The notes under the pieces were generated by a model. That model saw only the letters and a program-made list of their open reading frames with translations. It was not told the origin of the DNA and did not search any database. From a virus, in IMG/VR virus record IMGVR_UViG_3300030331_002523, positions 1 through 64,000 of that record: a stretch of DNA of 64,000 nt; one strand, given 5' to 3'. Of this stretch, positions 48,227 to 54,891 are shown piece after piece (position 1 is the first letter of the stretch; the number at the start of each line of letters is the position of its first letter). The position numbers and the translations under genes were made by a program.

Positions 48227-50692
48227 ATGAAAAGAATTTTATTTATAGTATTTATTATGATGTCACAATTTGTGATGTCTCAGCCTTCATACGTAGTTGT
48301 TGAAGCACAATATGATTCTTGGGGACCTCAAGAGTCTAGTTTTTATATGACTAATAATCAAGGAGATACAATATATGAACACACACCAACACAACCTTAT
48401 GAATACTTACTAGATACTGTATGGACTAATGCGGGTCAATATACAGCATTCTTACTAGATCAATATGGTGATGGTTGGCAAGATACAGACACAACAGGAT
48501 ATTTTAGAACATGGAATAGTTGTCAAGATACTATAGTAGAGTTTATATGCAGCCCTACTAATTACTTTTCAATGGAGGTTATAAACTTTAACTTAGGACC
48601 ATGTCTACCTAATGGACCACCTCCAACACCATGTTTTCCTGCAGCACTAATAATAAATTTAGATCAGTATCAGTCAGAAACATCCTGGCAGATAACCGAT
48701 TCTTTAGGTACTATAGTAGCTTCAGGTAGTGGTTATGGATCTCAACCAGACTATGGACAAGTGGTAGAACCACTATGTTTACCAGAAGGAGACTTAAATC
48801 TTACAATGTTTGATTCATATGGAGATGGATTACAAGGCTCTCTTTGGCAAGGTCAAGATGGATCATACTTTTTAAAACAGTGTGGAGACACACTTGTAGC
48901 AGGTACTGACCCTGCTTTTGGTACAGACACAACACATGTCTTTACTATAGGTGAATGCCCTCCTATATATGGGTGTACAGATGATGATTATGTAGAATGG
49001 AATCCGTTTGCAGATACTGATGATGGTAGCTGTCAAACATTAAAAGTATTTGGGTGCATTGATCCAGATGCATTTAACTATGATTCTACAGCTAACACAA
49101 TGGACCTAGTTCCACAATGTGAGTTTACACTAATACTGCATGATCTGATGGGTAATGGTTGGGTTGGTTCAAATTTACAATTAGAGTTGCCTGATACGTC
49201 TTTTAATTTTACTCACACAGGTGGTTTCAATGATGAATACCAATTTACAATAGATGCTCCGGATCCTGCAGTATTCAGATTTAATATATCTCCTCAAGCA
49301 TCTCTAACAACTATTGAGTGTGGGTTTACTTTACTTAATCCAGAAGGTGATACGCTAATAAGTGTGCAACCTCCATTTATACAACCATTATTTCCTTATG
49401 GGTTTATCACTAATTGTGGTAATACGTGTATAGAAAAGATATTTGGGTGTACAGATAGCCTAGCTTTAAACTATTATGATGAGGCTAATACAGATGATAG
49501 CTCTTGTTACTATGTGGCAGGATGTATGAACCCACTGTATTTAGAATATGATACAGCTGCTGATTATGATGATGGATCATGTGCAACTTTAATTGTTGCA
49601 GGATGCATGGACTCAACAGCTCTTAACTATGATCCGCTAGCAAACGTAGAGATACCAGGATCATGTGTAGCAATAGTAGAAGGATGTATGAATCCTTTAG
49701 CATTTAACTATAATCCTAATGCTAATGTTGATGACTCAACGTGTGTACCTGTTGTTGATGGTTGTACAAATCCTATTGCACTTAATTATGACTCAACTGC
49801 TAATACAGATGATGGTTCTTGTGTATTACCAGTACCAGGGTGTACAGACCCTAATGCATTTAATTACAATCCCCTAGCAAATGTGGATGACTCAAGTTGT
49901 GTTGATATAGTATATGGTTGTACAGATGCTTCTGCCTTTAACTATGATCCTTTAGCCAATGTAGATAATGGTTCTTGTGAACCTTTTATCTTTGGTTGTA
50001 TGGATTCTACTATGTTTAACTTTAATCCACTAGCCAATACAGATGATAACAATTGCATTCCTTTTATTTATGGGTGTACTGACCCTAGTATGCTTAACTA
50101 TAACTCACAAGCTAACACAGAAGATTTTAGCTGTATTCCTTACATTTATGGTTGTACTGATAGTACTGCCCTTAATTATGATCCGTTGGCTAATACTGAG
50201 AATGGCTCTTGCATTGAAGTGGTTACAGGGTGTATGGACCAAGATGCGTGGAACTATGACTCTGTAGCAAATGTAAATGATCCTGAGTCATGCTTATATG
50301 ATGCTGGTTGTATTACGGGCCCTGGTAATCCTTATTGGTTAAATGATGATTGCTATGCATGGGTTATTAGTGTAGATAACTATTGCTGTGATGTAGAGTG
50401 GGATGAAACATGTCAACTAACATATGACTACTGTGGTACAACGTGGACTGGACCAGAGCCACCAGCAAGAATAGGAATAGAAGCAATTATATTATATCCA
50501 AATCCAACACCGGGTATAGTTAATATAAAAGGAGAAAATGTAAATATAAAAGTATATAACCATCTAGGTAAGTTAATTATAACTGAAACAAATGCAACAA
50601 GGTTAGATCTTTCTAACTATGCTGATGGTATATATCATTTACACATAACATTAAATGATAAAACAATTATTAAAAAAATTATTAAAAATTAA
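48227..50692 (+). CDS. Secreted repeat protein with type IX secretion sorting domain (821 aa)
   Basis: The ATG at 48227 is chosen because it gives a classic signal peptide (Met-Lys-Arg-Ile then a hydrophobic core, cleaved near Val-Met-Ser-Gln). Residues 20-245 hold two related beta-sandwich-like segments with Asp-x-Tyr-Gly-Asp-Gly motifs. Thirteen units with the pattern Gly-Cys-x-(Asp/Asn)-x-x-x-x-x-Tyr-(Asn/Asp)...Ala-Asn...Asp...Ser-Cys occupy about 249-300 and 407-695. A Cys-rich stretch (about 697-735) precedes a T9SS type A sorting domain at about 748-821 (Leu-Tyr-Pro-Asn-Pro-Thr-Pro-Gly ... Gly-Ile-Tyr-His-Leu ... Ile-Ile-Lys). In Bacteroidota such domains send proteins across the outer membrane for release or surface attachment. 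A phage gene using host T9SS is unusual. It may be an adhesin or a surface modifier acquired from the host. Confidence 0.85.
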   Translation: MKRILFIVFIMMSQFVMSQPSYVVVEAQYDSWGPQESSFYMTNNQGDTIYEHTPTQPYEYLLDTVWTNAGQYTAFLLDQYGDGWQDTDTTGYFRTWNSCQDTIVEFICSPTNYFSMEVINFNLGPCLPNGPPPTPCFPAALIINLDQYQSETSWQITDSLGTIVASGSGYGSQPDYGQVVEPLCLPEGDLNLTMFDSYGDGLQGSLWQGQDGSYFLKQCGDTLVAGTDPAFGTDTTHVFTIGECPPIYGCTDDDYVEWNPFADTDDGSCQTLKVFGCIDPDAFNYDSTANTMDLVPQCEFTLILHDLMGNGWVGSNLQLELPDTSFNFTHTGGFNDEYQFTIDAPDPAVFRFNISPQASLTTIECGFTLLNPEGDTLISVQPPFIQPLFPYGFITNCGNTCIEKIFGCTDSLALNYYDEANTDDSSCYYVAGCMNPLYLEYDTAADYDDGSCATLIVAGCMDSTALNYDPLANVEIPGSCVAIVEGCMNPLAFNYNPNANVDDSTCVPVVDGCTNPIALNYDSTANTDDGSCVLPVPGCTDPNAFNYNPLANVDDSSCVDIVYGCTDASAFNYDPLANVDNGSCEPFIFGCMDSTMFNFNPLANTDDNNCIPFIYGCTDPSMLNYNSQANTEDFSCIPYIYGCTDSTALNYDPLANTENGSCIEVVTGCMDQDAWNYDSVANVNDPESCLYDAGCITGPGNPYWLNDDCYAWVISVDNYCCDVEWDETCQLTYDYCGTTWTGPEPPARIGIEAIILYPNPTPGIVNIKGENVNIKVYNHLGKLIITETNATRLDLSNYADGIYHLHITLNDKTIIKKIIKN
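49445..50304 (+). repeat. Tandem array of eleven ~26-codon GC(T/M)D repeats
   Basis: Eleven in-frame units of about 78 bp encode the Gly-Cys-(Thr/Met)-(Asp/Asn) module with a closing Asp-x-Ser-Cys. Two further units lie upstream at about 48971-49128. Each unit has two Cys, which probably pair, and clustered Asp/Asn that could bind calcium. The units have diverged in sequence, so they are an old expansion and not a recent slippage product. Confidence 0.8.
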
Positions 50693-50696
50693 AACT

Positions 50697-51056
50697 ATGC
50701 AAACAACAAATAGACAATCAATGGAGCGTTATGCTGCAAAAACAGCAGAAAATACTAGAGAAGTATATATGCCCAGAAATACAGTTATAGTAGAAGGTGG
50801 ACAAGGTATAAAATGCGTAACAGGACATATATATAAAATATATGCTATAAAAACATCCACTATAGAAGCAGCAGCATCTGACTGGGATGTTTTAGGTGCA
50901 GCAGGTACTTCAGGTGCTGGACTAACTGACTATTCCGCTGATATAAAACTTGCTATTAGTCAAGAAATATTAGGTAGATTTAAGACAATAAAATTGGCTG
51001 CTGGTAGTAGTGCAATATGTTATGCAGCAGCAGGAACTTCTATGGAAGTTTTATAA
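50697..51056 (+). CDS. Small beta-rich protein (119 aa), possible particle component
   Basis: The start at 50697 is preferred to an in-frame ATG 42 bases upstream because the latter overlaps the end of the previous gene and adds only a Lys/Leu run. The chain has a charged N-terminus, then a beta-rich core from about residue 24 with Gly/Ala/Thr-rich loops and two Cys (residues about 40 and 108). There is no signal peptide or membrane segment. I recall similar small proteins in marine phages but no function. It separates two exported-protein genes and ends 10 bases before the next ATG. Confidence 0.5.
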   Translation: MQTTNRQSMERYAAKTAENTREVYMPRNTVIVEGGQGIKCVTGHIYKIYAIKTSTIEAAASDWDVLGAAGTSGAGLTDYSADIKLAISQEILGRFKTIKLAAGSSAICYAAAGTSMEVL

Positions 51057-51066
51057 AAATAAAATT

Positions 51067-52122
51067 ATGAGAATTATATTAATAGTCATATTATTTTTAG
51101 TTTCATGTGTAGCACCAAAAAAGTGTTGTGCTCAGAATCCATTTGATGGTTTCTTTAAGTATTCAACTTTTTATACAGCTGTTAATGGAGGTAACTCTAT
51201 TTCAGATCAGAGTATATTTTCCGTTACAACCGGACTGCTAACAGAAGATATTGTAAAAACACCATTTGACTATTCAGCAACGTTTGGAGTACGAAAGATA
51301 CAGAGATTCCAGTATGAACCTGCAACACCATTTAAAGATGGAACAGAGACTTCATATAACGATGCAGCTACATTAGGTAGACTTAAAGGTAAGTTTGAGT
51401 ACCTATTTGAAATAGATTTAAGACGACAACAAGGCATTAGGTATATAGACCAACAACACTTTGTTAGGTATGTAGCTGACAAGTGGATGACGAAGGTGCA
51501 GTATATACAAGATGGCTTTGCAGACATAGAGTATTTCCAAGCATCACAAAGACTTAGGTTACTTTCAGATAAAAAGCTCTCTTTTAACATAGGGGCATGT
51601 CAGAGAATCTCACAACCATATGGGTTTGATCCTTTGTCTATTTGGTTGCTAGACAATGGTGGTATTCACTATACGTACCTAGCAATACAGGAAGGATACT
51701 CTGTAGATGTATACAATAGTGAGTATTACGATCCAAGTGGTAACTTAGTAGCAACGTCCCCAGAGGTTTGGGAAGAAGTGGTGATCCCCGGTGTTATCTC
51801 AGACTATGTTAGAGATGAGAAAGATAAACTTGCTAGGCAATGGGTACACTCTCTGATCATTGGATTTGACTATTATACTTATAAGAAAGACTTCTGGTTA
51901 CATTCCTGGGGTAACTTGCTTCCTTATCACTATAATGATGGTGGTCAGTATTCTTATCATAACTTCAATGACGGTGAACAATGGTTGGACTACTCTACTG
52001 GAATGATCTTTGGATACAAGATAACAAAGAACCTAGGGACCTTTGTTGAGGGAGTATATAATAAGTACTGGGACAGAAAGTGGTACGATTTTAAAGTGGG
52101 TATTAACTATTTAATAAGATAA
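51067..52122 (+). CDS. Probable outer-membrane beta-barrel or lipoprotein (351 aa)
   Basis: The ATG at 51067 gives an N-terminus Met-Arg-Ile-Ile followed by a hydrophobic stretch ending in Leu-Val-Ser-Cys, a lipobox-like site; a second possible cleavage point is at Cys-Cys-Ala-Gln. The mature chain alternates aromatic and polar residues with many Tyr and Trp and ends in repeated amphipathic strands (Phe-Val-Glu-Gly-Val-Tyr ... Phe-Lys-Val-Gly-Ile-Asn-Tyr), as in Bacteroidota outer-membrane barrels. It follows two other exported proteins. A plausible role is changing the surface of the infected cell, for example blocking a second infection. That is inference; the fold needs structure prediction. 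Confidence 0.6.
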   Translation: MRIILIVILFLVSCVAPKKCCAQNPFDGFFKYSTFYTAVNGGNSISDQSIFSVTTGLLTEDIVKTPFDYSATFGVRKIQRFQYEPATPFKDGTETSYNDAATLGRLKGKFEYLFEIDLRRQQGIRYIDQQHFVRYVADKWMTKVQYIQDGFADIEYFQASQRLRLLSDKKLSFNIGACQRISQPYGFDPLSIWLLDNGGIHYTYLAIQEGYSVDVYNSEYYDPSGNLVATSPEVWEEVVIPGVISDYVRDEKDKLARQWVHSLIIGFDYYTYKKDFWLHSWGNLLPYHYNDGGQYSYHNFNDGEQWLDYSTGMIFGYKITKNLGTFVEGVYNKYWDRKWYDFKVGINYLIR

Positions 52123-52125
52123 ATT

Positions 52126-52287
52126 ATGGCAAAGAAAAAAAAGAAAAAAGCTAAAAGAGATGCTTGTTACAATAAAGTAAGAGCAAGATATAGTGTATGG
52201 CCTTCAGCTTATGCATCCGGTGCATTGGTAAGATGTAGAAAAGTTGGTGCTGCTAACTGGGGTAATAAATCTAAAAAGAAAAAATAA
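52126..52287 (+). CDS. Small basic two-Cys phage protein (53 aa)
   Basis: The frame starts MAKKKKKK, then Asp-Ala-Cys-Tyr-Asn-Lys-Val-Arg-Ala-Arg-Tyr and Trp-Pro-Ser-Ala-Tyr-Ala-Ser-Gly, a second Cys in Arg-Cys-Arg-Lys, and a Lys tail. I recall this Cys-Tyr-Lys-Val-Arg...Trp-Pro-Ser-Ala-Tyr-Ala-Ser-Gly signature from many marine phages and large viruses, with no known function. It starts the chain of tiny basic genes, each joined to the next by a TAATG overlap or a few bases. Nucleic-acid or particle packing is a guess. Confidence 0.7.
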   Translation: MAKKKKKKAKRDACYNKVRARYSVWPSAYASGALVRCRKVGAANWGNKSKKKK

Positions 52288-52442
52288 TGGCAGTAAAAAA
52301 AACAAAAGCTAAAAAATTTAAAGTGCATATGATGTATAGCAAATCAGGTAAAGCTGTTAAAGCTGGTACATATAAAAAGCATTTAGAGTTAAAGAAGAAA
52401 GGTTACAATCATGATAAGCGTAGACTTAAAAAGAAAAAATAA
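52287..52442 (+). CDS. Very basic 51-aa peptide
   Basis: It begins at the ATG within TAATG of the previous gene and ends in the same kind of overlap with the next. The N-terminal Met-Ala-Val-Lys-Lys run is followed by a short segment with His-Met-Met-Tyr-Ser-Lys-Ser-Gly-Lys-Ala and a C-terminal Lys/Arg tail. About 45 per cent of residues are basic. The family is unknown. Confidence 0.55.
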   Translation: MAVKKTKAKKFKVHMMYSKSGKAVKAGTYKKHLELKKKGYNHDKRRLKKKK

Positions 52443-52663
52443 TGGCTAAAGAAAGCTTACATAAATGGTTTAGTAGAAACAAAGGAAAAGGTTGGATAGA
52501 TTGTAAGACCGGTAAACCTTGTGGAAGAAGATCAGCAAAGGGTGGATCTAAGAGACCATACCCTGCTTGTAGACCAACAAAAGCACAATGTAATTCTGCA
52601 GCTAGAAAAAAAACTGGCCCAAAGAGGATCAGCTGGAAAAAACGTAAAACTAAAAAAAAGTAG
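52442..52663 (+). CDS. Small Cys/Lys-rich phage protein (73 aa), DUF5872-like pattern
   Basis: It has Trp-Phe-Ser-Arg-Asn-Lys near residue 8, then Trp-Ile-Asp-Cys-Lys-Thr-Gly-Lys-Pro-Cys-Gly-Arg-Arg (about 18-30), Tyr-Pro-Ala-Cys-Arg-Pro-Thr and a further Cys at about 50, ending in a Lys tail. Four Cys in CxxxxxC and CxxxxxxC spacing could form a zinc site or disulfides. I recall this signature from marine phages and large DNA viruses; the DUF number is from memory and not checked. It is coupled to its upstream neighbour by TAATG. Confidence 0.65.
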   Translation: MAKESLHKWFSRNKGKGWIDCKTGKPCGRRSAKGGSKRPYPACRPTKAQCNSAARKKTGPKRISWKKRKTKKK

Positions 52664-52668
52664 AAATA

Positions 52669-52893
52669 ATGAATAAAAGATATTATAAAAAAGGTGGTCA
52701 AAAAAAGACTGCATGTATAGGCAAAGTAAAAGGTGTTGACGTATGCGCTTTAACAATGAGACAACAAAAAACACTTGAAAAACATTCTGTGCATCATTCA
52801 AAAAAGCACATAGCAATGATGGTTAATGCTATGAAAAATGGAGCATCATTTGGAGCTTCTCATAAAATGGCACAGAAAAAAGTTGGAAAATAA
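52669..52893 (+). CDS. Small basic His-rich phage protein (74 aa)
   Basis: It has two Cys early in the chain (Thr-Ala-Cys-Ile-Gly and Asp-Val-Cys-Ala-Leu). The C-terminal half reads Lys-His-Ser-Val-His-His-Ser-Lys-Lys-His, then Met-Val-Asn-Ala-Met-Lys-Asn-Gly-Ala-Ser-Phe and Ser-His-Lys-Met-Ala. This helical 'HH...KH...M..GxSF..AH..A' pattern is one I recall as widespread in phages and giant viruses, without a known role. The stop shares a base with the next start. Confidence 0.65.
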   Translation: MNKRYYKKGGQKKTACIGKVKGVDVCALTMRQQKTLEKHSVHHSKKHIAMMVNAMKNGASFGASHKMAQKKVGK

Positions 52894-53195
52894 TGCCTAA
52901 GAAAAAAGATCCTAAAAAAGGCACTGGAAAGAAACCTAAAGGGTCTGGTAGAAGACTTTATACTGATGAGAATCCAAAGGATACTGTTAAGATAAAGTTT
53001 GCTACTCCTGCTGATGCACGTGCAACTGTAGCTAAGGTTAAAAAAATTAAAAAACCTTTTGCTAGAAAGATACAGATTTTAACTGTTGGAGAGCAACGAG
53101 CAAAGGTTATGAAGAAGATGCAGGTTGCTGCAATATTTAAAAGAGGTAAAGAAGCAATAAGAAAAAAAAATAAGAAAAATGTCAAAAAGAAGTAA
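52893..53195 (+). CDS. Basic protein of unknown function (100 aa)
   Basis: A Lys/Gly/Pro-rich N-terminal 25 residues precedes a likely alpha/beta segment (about 30-85) with Val-Lys-Ile-Lys-Phe-Ala-Thr, Ala-Asp-Ala-Arg-Ala-Thr-Val-Ala-Lys-Val and Gln-Ile-Leu-Thr-Val-Gly-Glu-Gln. A Lys tail closes it. It overlaps the next gene by 17 bases in another frame. Its order within the basic-protein cluster is the only functional clue. Confidence 0.55.
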   Translation: MPKKKDPKKGTGKKPKGSGRRLYTDENPKDTVKIKFATPADARATVAKVKKIKKPFARKIQILTVGEQRAKVMKKMQVAAIFKRGKEAIRKKNKKNVKKK

Positions 53196-53445
53196 AAAAG
53201 GTGGAATGTCAGGCTGTACAATCAAGAATGGTTGTAAAAGCAAGTCAGGTGGTCTTACTGCTAAGGGCCGTAAGATGATTAATAGAAAAACTGGGTCTAA
53301 ACTTAAAGCACCACAGCCTGGAGGTGGACCACGTAAAAGATCTTTTTGTGCAAGAAACCTAGGTCAGATTAAAAAGTTTAGAATAGATTGCAGAAAGACT
53401 CCTAAGAAAAGAGCTTGTCTAGCAAGAAAAAGATGGAAGTGCTAG
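53179..53445 (+). CDS. Small basic Cys-rich phage protein (88 aa), DUF6321-like pattern
   Basis: The middle holds Gly-Gly-Leu-Thr-Ala-Lys-Gly-Arg-Lys and Lys-Thr-Gly-Ser-Lys-Leu-Lys-Ala-Pro, followed by Ser-Phe-Cys-Ala-Arg and a C-terminal Arg-Lys-Arg-Trp-Lys-Cys. I recall this 'GGLtakGR...GSkLkAP...SFCAR...RWkC' layout as a family common in phages and large viruses; the DUF number is from memory. There are six Cys in all. The gene overlaps its neighbour by 17 bases. A compact metal- or disulfide-stabilised, DNA- or particle-bound protein is plausible. Confidence 0.7.
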   Translation: MSKRSKKGGMSGCTIKNGCKSKSGGLTAKGRKMINRKTGSKLKAPQPGGGPRKRSFCARNLGQIKKFRIDCRKTPKKRACLARKRWKC

Positions 53446-53631
53446 ATGGCAAAGAAAAGATTAGATATTAAGAAAGCTATAAAAAAGCCTGGCTCACTAA
53501 CTGCTGCTGCCAAGCGTAAAGGTATGACTATAGCACAATACTGCAAGAACCCACCTAGTAAAAAGGCCGGTTATAGATGTAGATTTGCTAAGACACTTAA
53601 AAAAATTGCTAAAAAACGTAAAAAGAAATGA
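53446..53631 (+). CDS. Small basic protein (61 aa) with KKPGSLTAAAKRKGM motif
   Basis: It starts on the base after the previous stop. The pattern Ile-Lys-Lys-Pro-Gly-Ser-Leu-Thr-Ala-Ala-Ala-Lys followed by Gly-Met-Thr...Cys...Arg-Cys-Arg-Phe-Ala-Lys-Thr-Leu-Lys is one I recall from many phage mini-proteins, where the end usually reads Ala-x-x-Leu. It is Lys-rich to the last residue. It overlaps the next gene by the ATGA type. Confidence 0.65.
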   Translation: MAKKRLDIKKAIKKPGSLTAAAKRKGMTIAQYCKNPPSKKAGYRCRFAKTLKKIAKKRKKK

Positions 53632-54071
53632 GATCTGGAGAAATAAAAACAGTATTCCATAGGATAGAATCAGCAGGTACTTTACAAGTTATTGGTAATG
53701 CGGGTCCTTCAGGTGATCATGAAGATGGAACTAAGGTAAATAAAATCACCATATGTAATATTAATCCTTGTGCAGCAGGTTTACTACTTACCGTAGCTTT
53801 TATAAAAGGATCATTAGATGATTCATCAGCTCTTGTCCCTGTCAATAATGGATTTTATATATATTATCAAAAACCTTTAGCTTTAGGTGAGACACTGACG
53901 ATAGATAAGTATTATTTTGATAGAGCTTTCTCTTATGTAAAAGGATCTCCTAGTGATACAAAAGCTGAAGAGGACTTGCAAATTGCATTTAGAATAGATA
54001 TACCACCAAAGGGCGGAGAATGTGTAGTAAGTGGAGTAAAACCTGCTATAGATGTGCATATTACAAAATAA
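53628..54071 (+). CDS. Beta-rich protein of unknown function (147 aa)
   Basis: It starts in an ATGA overlap with the last of the basic mini-genes. The predicted fold is all-beta with Gly/Pro turns, three Cys and no signal peptide. It contains Thr-Ile-Cys-Asn-Ile-Asn near 41-46 and Tyr-Gln-Lys-Pro-Leu-Ala-Leu-Gly-Glu-Thr-Leu near 78-88, a layout often seen in particle decoration proteins that limit one strand by a 'G-E-x-L' turn. The ending overlaps the next candidate promoter. The role is inferred as a particle or fibre component. Confidence 0.5.
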   Translation: MRSGEIKTVFHRIESAGTLQVIGNAGPSGDHEDGTKVNKITICNINPCAAGLLLTVAFIKGSLDDSSALVPVNNGFYIYYQKPLALGETLTIDKYYFDRAFSYVKGSPSDTKAEEDLQIAFRIDIPPKGGECVVSGVKPAIDVHITK

Positions 54072-54092
54072 TTTTGTATATTATAATATAAC
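54071..54092 (+). promoter_or_regulatory. Candidate promoter with TTTTGTATATTATAAT motif
   Basis: The motif at 54073-54087 starts directly at the stop of the 147-aa gene and lies about 29 bases before the 54116 start, within a 44-bp gap. It shares TTTTGTATATTATA with the site at 46618 and nearly matches 55814. The region is AT-rich enough that chance cannot be excluded. Confidence 0.4.
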
Positions 54093-54115
54093 AATAATGA
54101 TGATAGTGATTAACT

Positions 54116-54331
54116 ATGTGGAGTATATTTAAAGATAAAAATGACATTAATGAGAAAGCTGTAGTAGGTTTTGCCTCTTTTATATTAATGGTATTATTTG
54201 CTATTGCTGATCTTATTACCGGCCTATCTGGGATGGAGCTTGTAATAAACGATGTTATATATAATAGTTTTGTAATAGTAACCCTAGGTAGTTTTGGAAT
54301 TAGCTCTCTAGAAAAAATTAAAAACAAATGA
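54116..54331 (+). CDS. Two-TM holin-like protein (71 aa)
   Basis: There are two hydrophobic segments, about residues 16-36 and 43-60, joined by a short polar loop, with charged ends (Lys-Asp-Lys-Asn-Asp at the start, Glu-Lys-Ile-Lys-Asn-Lys at the end). Length and topology fit small class II holins or other phage inner-membrane proteins. It sits near the recognised 3-TM holin at 54892, so it could be a second holin or a regulator. It overlaps the next mini-gene by an ATGA junction. Confidence 0.5.
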   Translation: MWSIFKDKNDINEKAVVGFASFILMVLFAIADLITGLSGMELVINDVIYNSFVIVTLGSFGISSLEKIKNK

Positions 54332-54444
54332 AAGAATTCATATGTAGAATAGTGTGTTTGATAACGTTTAACACTGTATCACTAAAGTGGTGCGCAGACA
54401 AATGTTGTGGAAAAAATGATGATTGTTTAACTAAAAAAGATTAA
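54328..54444 (+). CDS. Cys-rich 38-aa peptide
   Basis: This frame begins in the ATGA overlap with the two-TM protein. It has six Cys in 38 residues, including Trp-Cys-Ala-Asp-Lys-Cys-Cys-Gly-Lys and Asp-Asp-Cys near the C-terminus; the first 16 residues are hydrophobic. It might be exported or bind a metal. No family is recognised. The coupled start supports its reality. Confidence 0.4.
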   Translation: MKEFICRIVCLITFNTVSLKWCADKCCGKNDDCLTKKD

Positions 54445-54448
54445 AATT

Positions 54449-54724
54449 ATGCCAGCAAATATGAATAAACCTTACAGAAATGGTGGAGGTTCTAAGAAAA
54501 AAATGAAAAGAACAAAAAGAAAGTATGGTACGGGTGGAACAGCAAAACCTATGGAATATGGTAATGGTGGAGCTTATGGACGTAGAATGGCACGTATGGG
54601 CACAGGTATGTCTATGCCTAATGATGTTATGAATATGGTTAGAGCTGCAAAAGGTAAGCAGATGAAAGGTGCCATGAAGTTATTTAATGCTCTAGCAAAA
54701 AAGCTAGGTAAAAAAGTAAGGTAA
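54449..54724 (+). CDS. Gly/Lys/Met-rich basic protein (91 aa)
   Basis: The N-terminal half is low complexity: Asn-Gly-Gly-Gly, then Lys-Lys-Lys-Met-Lys-Arg, then repeated Tyr-Gly-x-Gly-Gly units. The C-terminal 30 residues form a basic amphipathic helix (Met-Val-Arg-Ala-Ala-Lys-Gly-Lys ... Leu-Ala-Lys-Lys-Leu-Gly-Lys-Lys). It overlaps the next start by TAATG. It may be a DNA- or membrane-binding particle protein; the family is unknown. Confidence 0.5.
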   Translation: MPANMNKPYRNGGGSKKKMKRTKRKYGTGGTAKPMEYGNGGAYGRRMARMGTGMSMPNDVMNMVRAAKGKQMKGAMKLFNALAKKLGKKVR

Positions 54725-54888
54725 TGGGATTTAAAGGATCAAGAAGAAGCACAAGATCAGCTGCAAAAGGAAAACTCCTTCCAAAGGCGGGCCATGGTGG
54801 ACAAAAAAGTCTACTAACAAAGCTGTCTATGCCATCTAGACCTGCAAAAAAAGCAGGTGGATGTGGTTGCGGAGGACAAACACGTTAA
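54724..54888 (+). CDS. Small basic Gly/Cys-tailed peptide (54 aa)
   Basis: The frame starts in TAATG and ends 3 bases before the holin ATG. It is rich in Ser, Lys and Arg, with a C-terminal Ala-Gly-Gly-Cys-Gly-Cys-Gly-Gly, a possible metal-binding tail. No family is recognised. The tight spacing on both sides supports a real gene. Confidence 0.5.
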   Translation: MGFKGSRRSTRSAAKGKLLPKAGHGGQKSLLTKLSMPSRPAKKAGGCGCGGQTR

Positions 54889-54891
54889 TAT

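Noticed and set aside
50043-50267. 74-codon hydrophobic frame inside the repeat protein
   Set aside because: Its apparent membrane segments come from reading the repeat DNA in a shifted frame.
49445-50304. The regular 78-bp DNA repeats as a CRISPR or recombination array
   Set aside because: The units are in-frame protein repeats with divergent third bases; there are no conserved palindromic repeats with unique spacers.
52426-53221. Long minus strand Leu/Phe-rich frames opposite the basic mini-gene cluster
   Set aside because: Antisense of Lys (AAA/AAG) codons gives Phe and Leu, so these look like membrane proteins only by complement.
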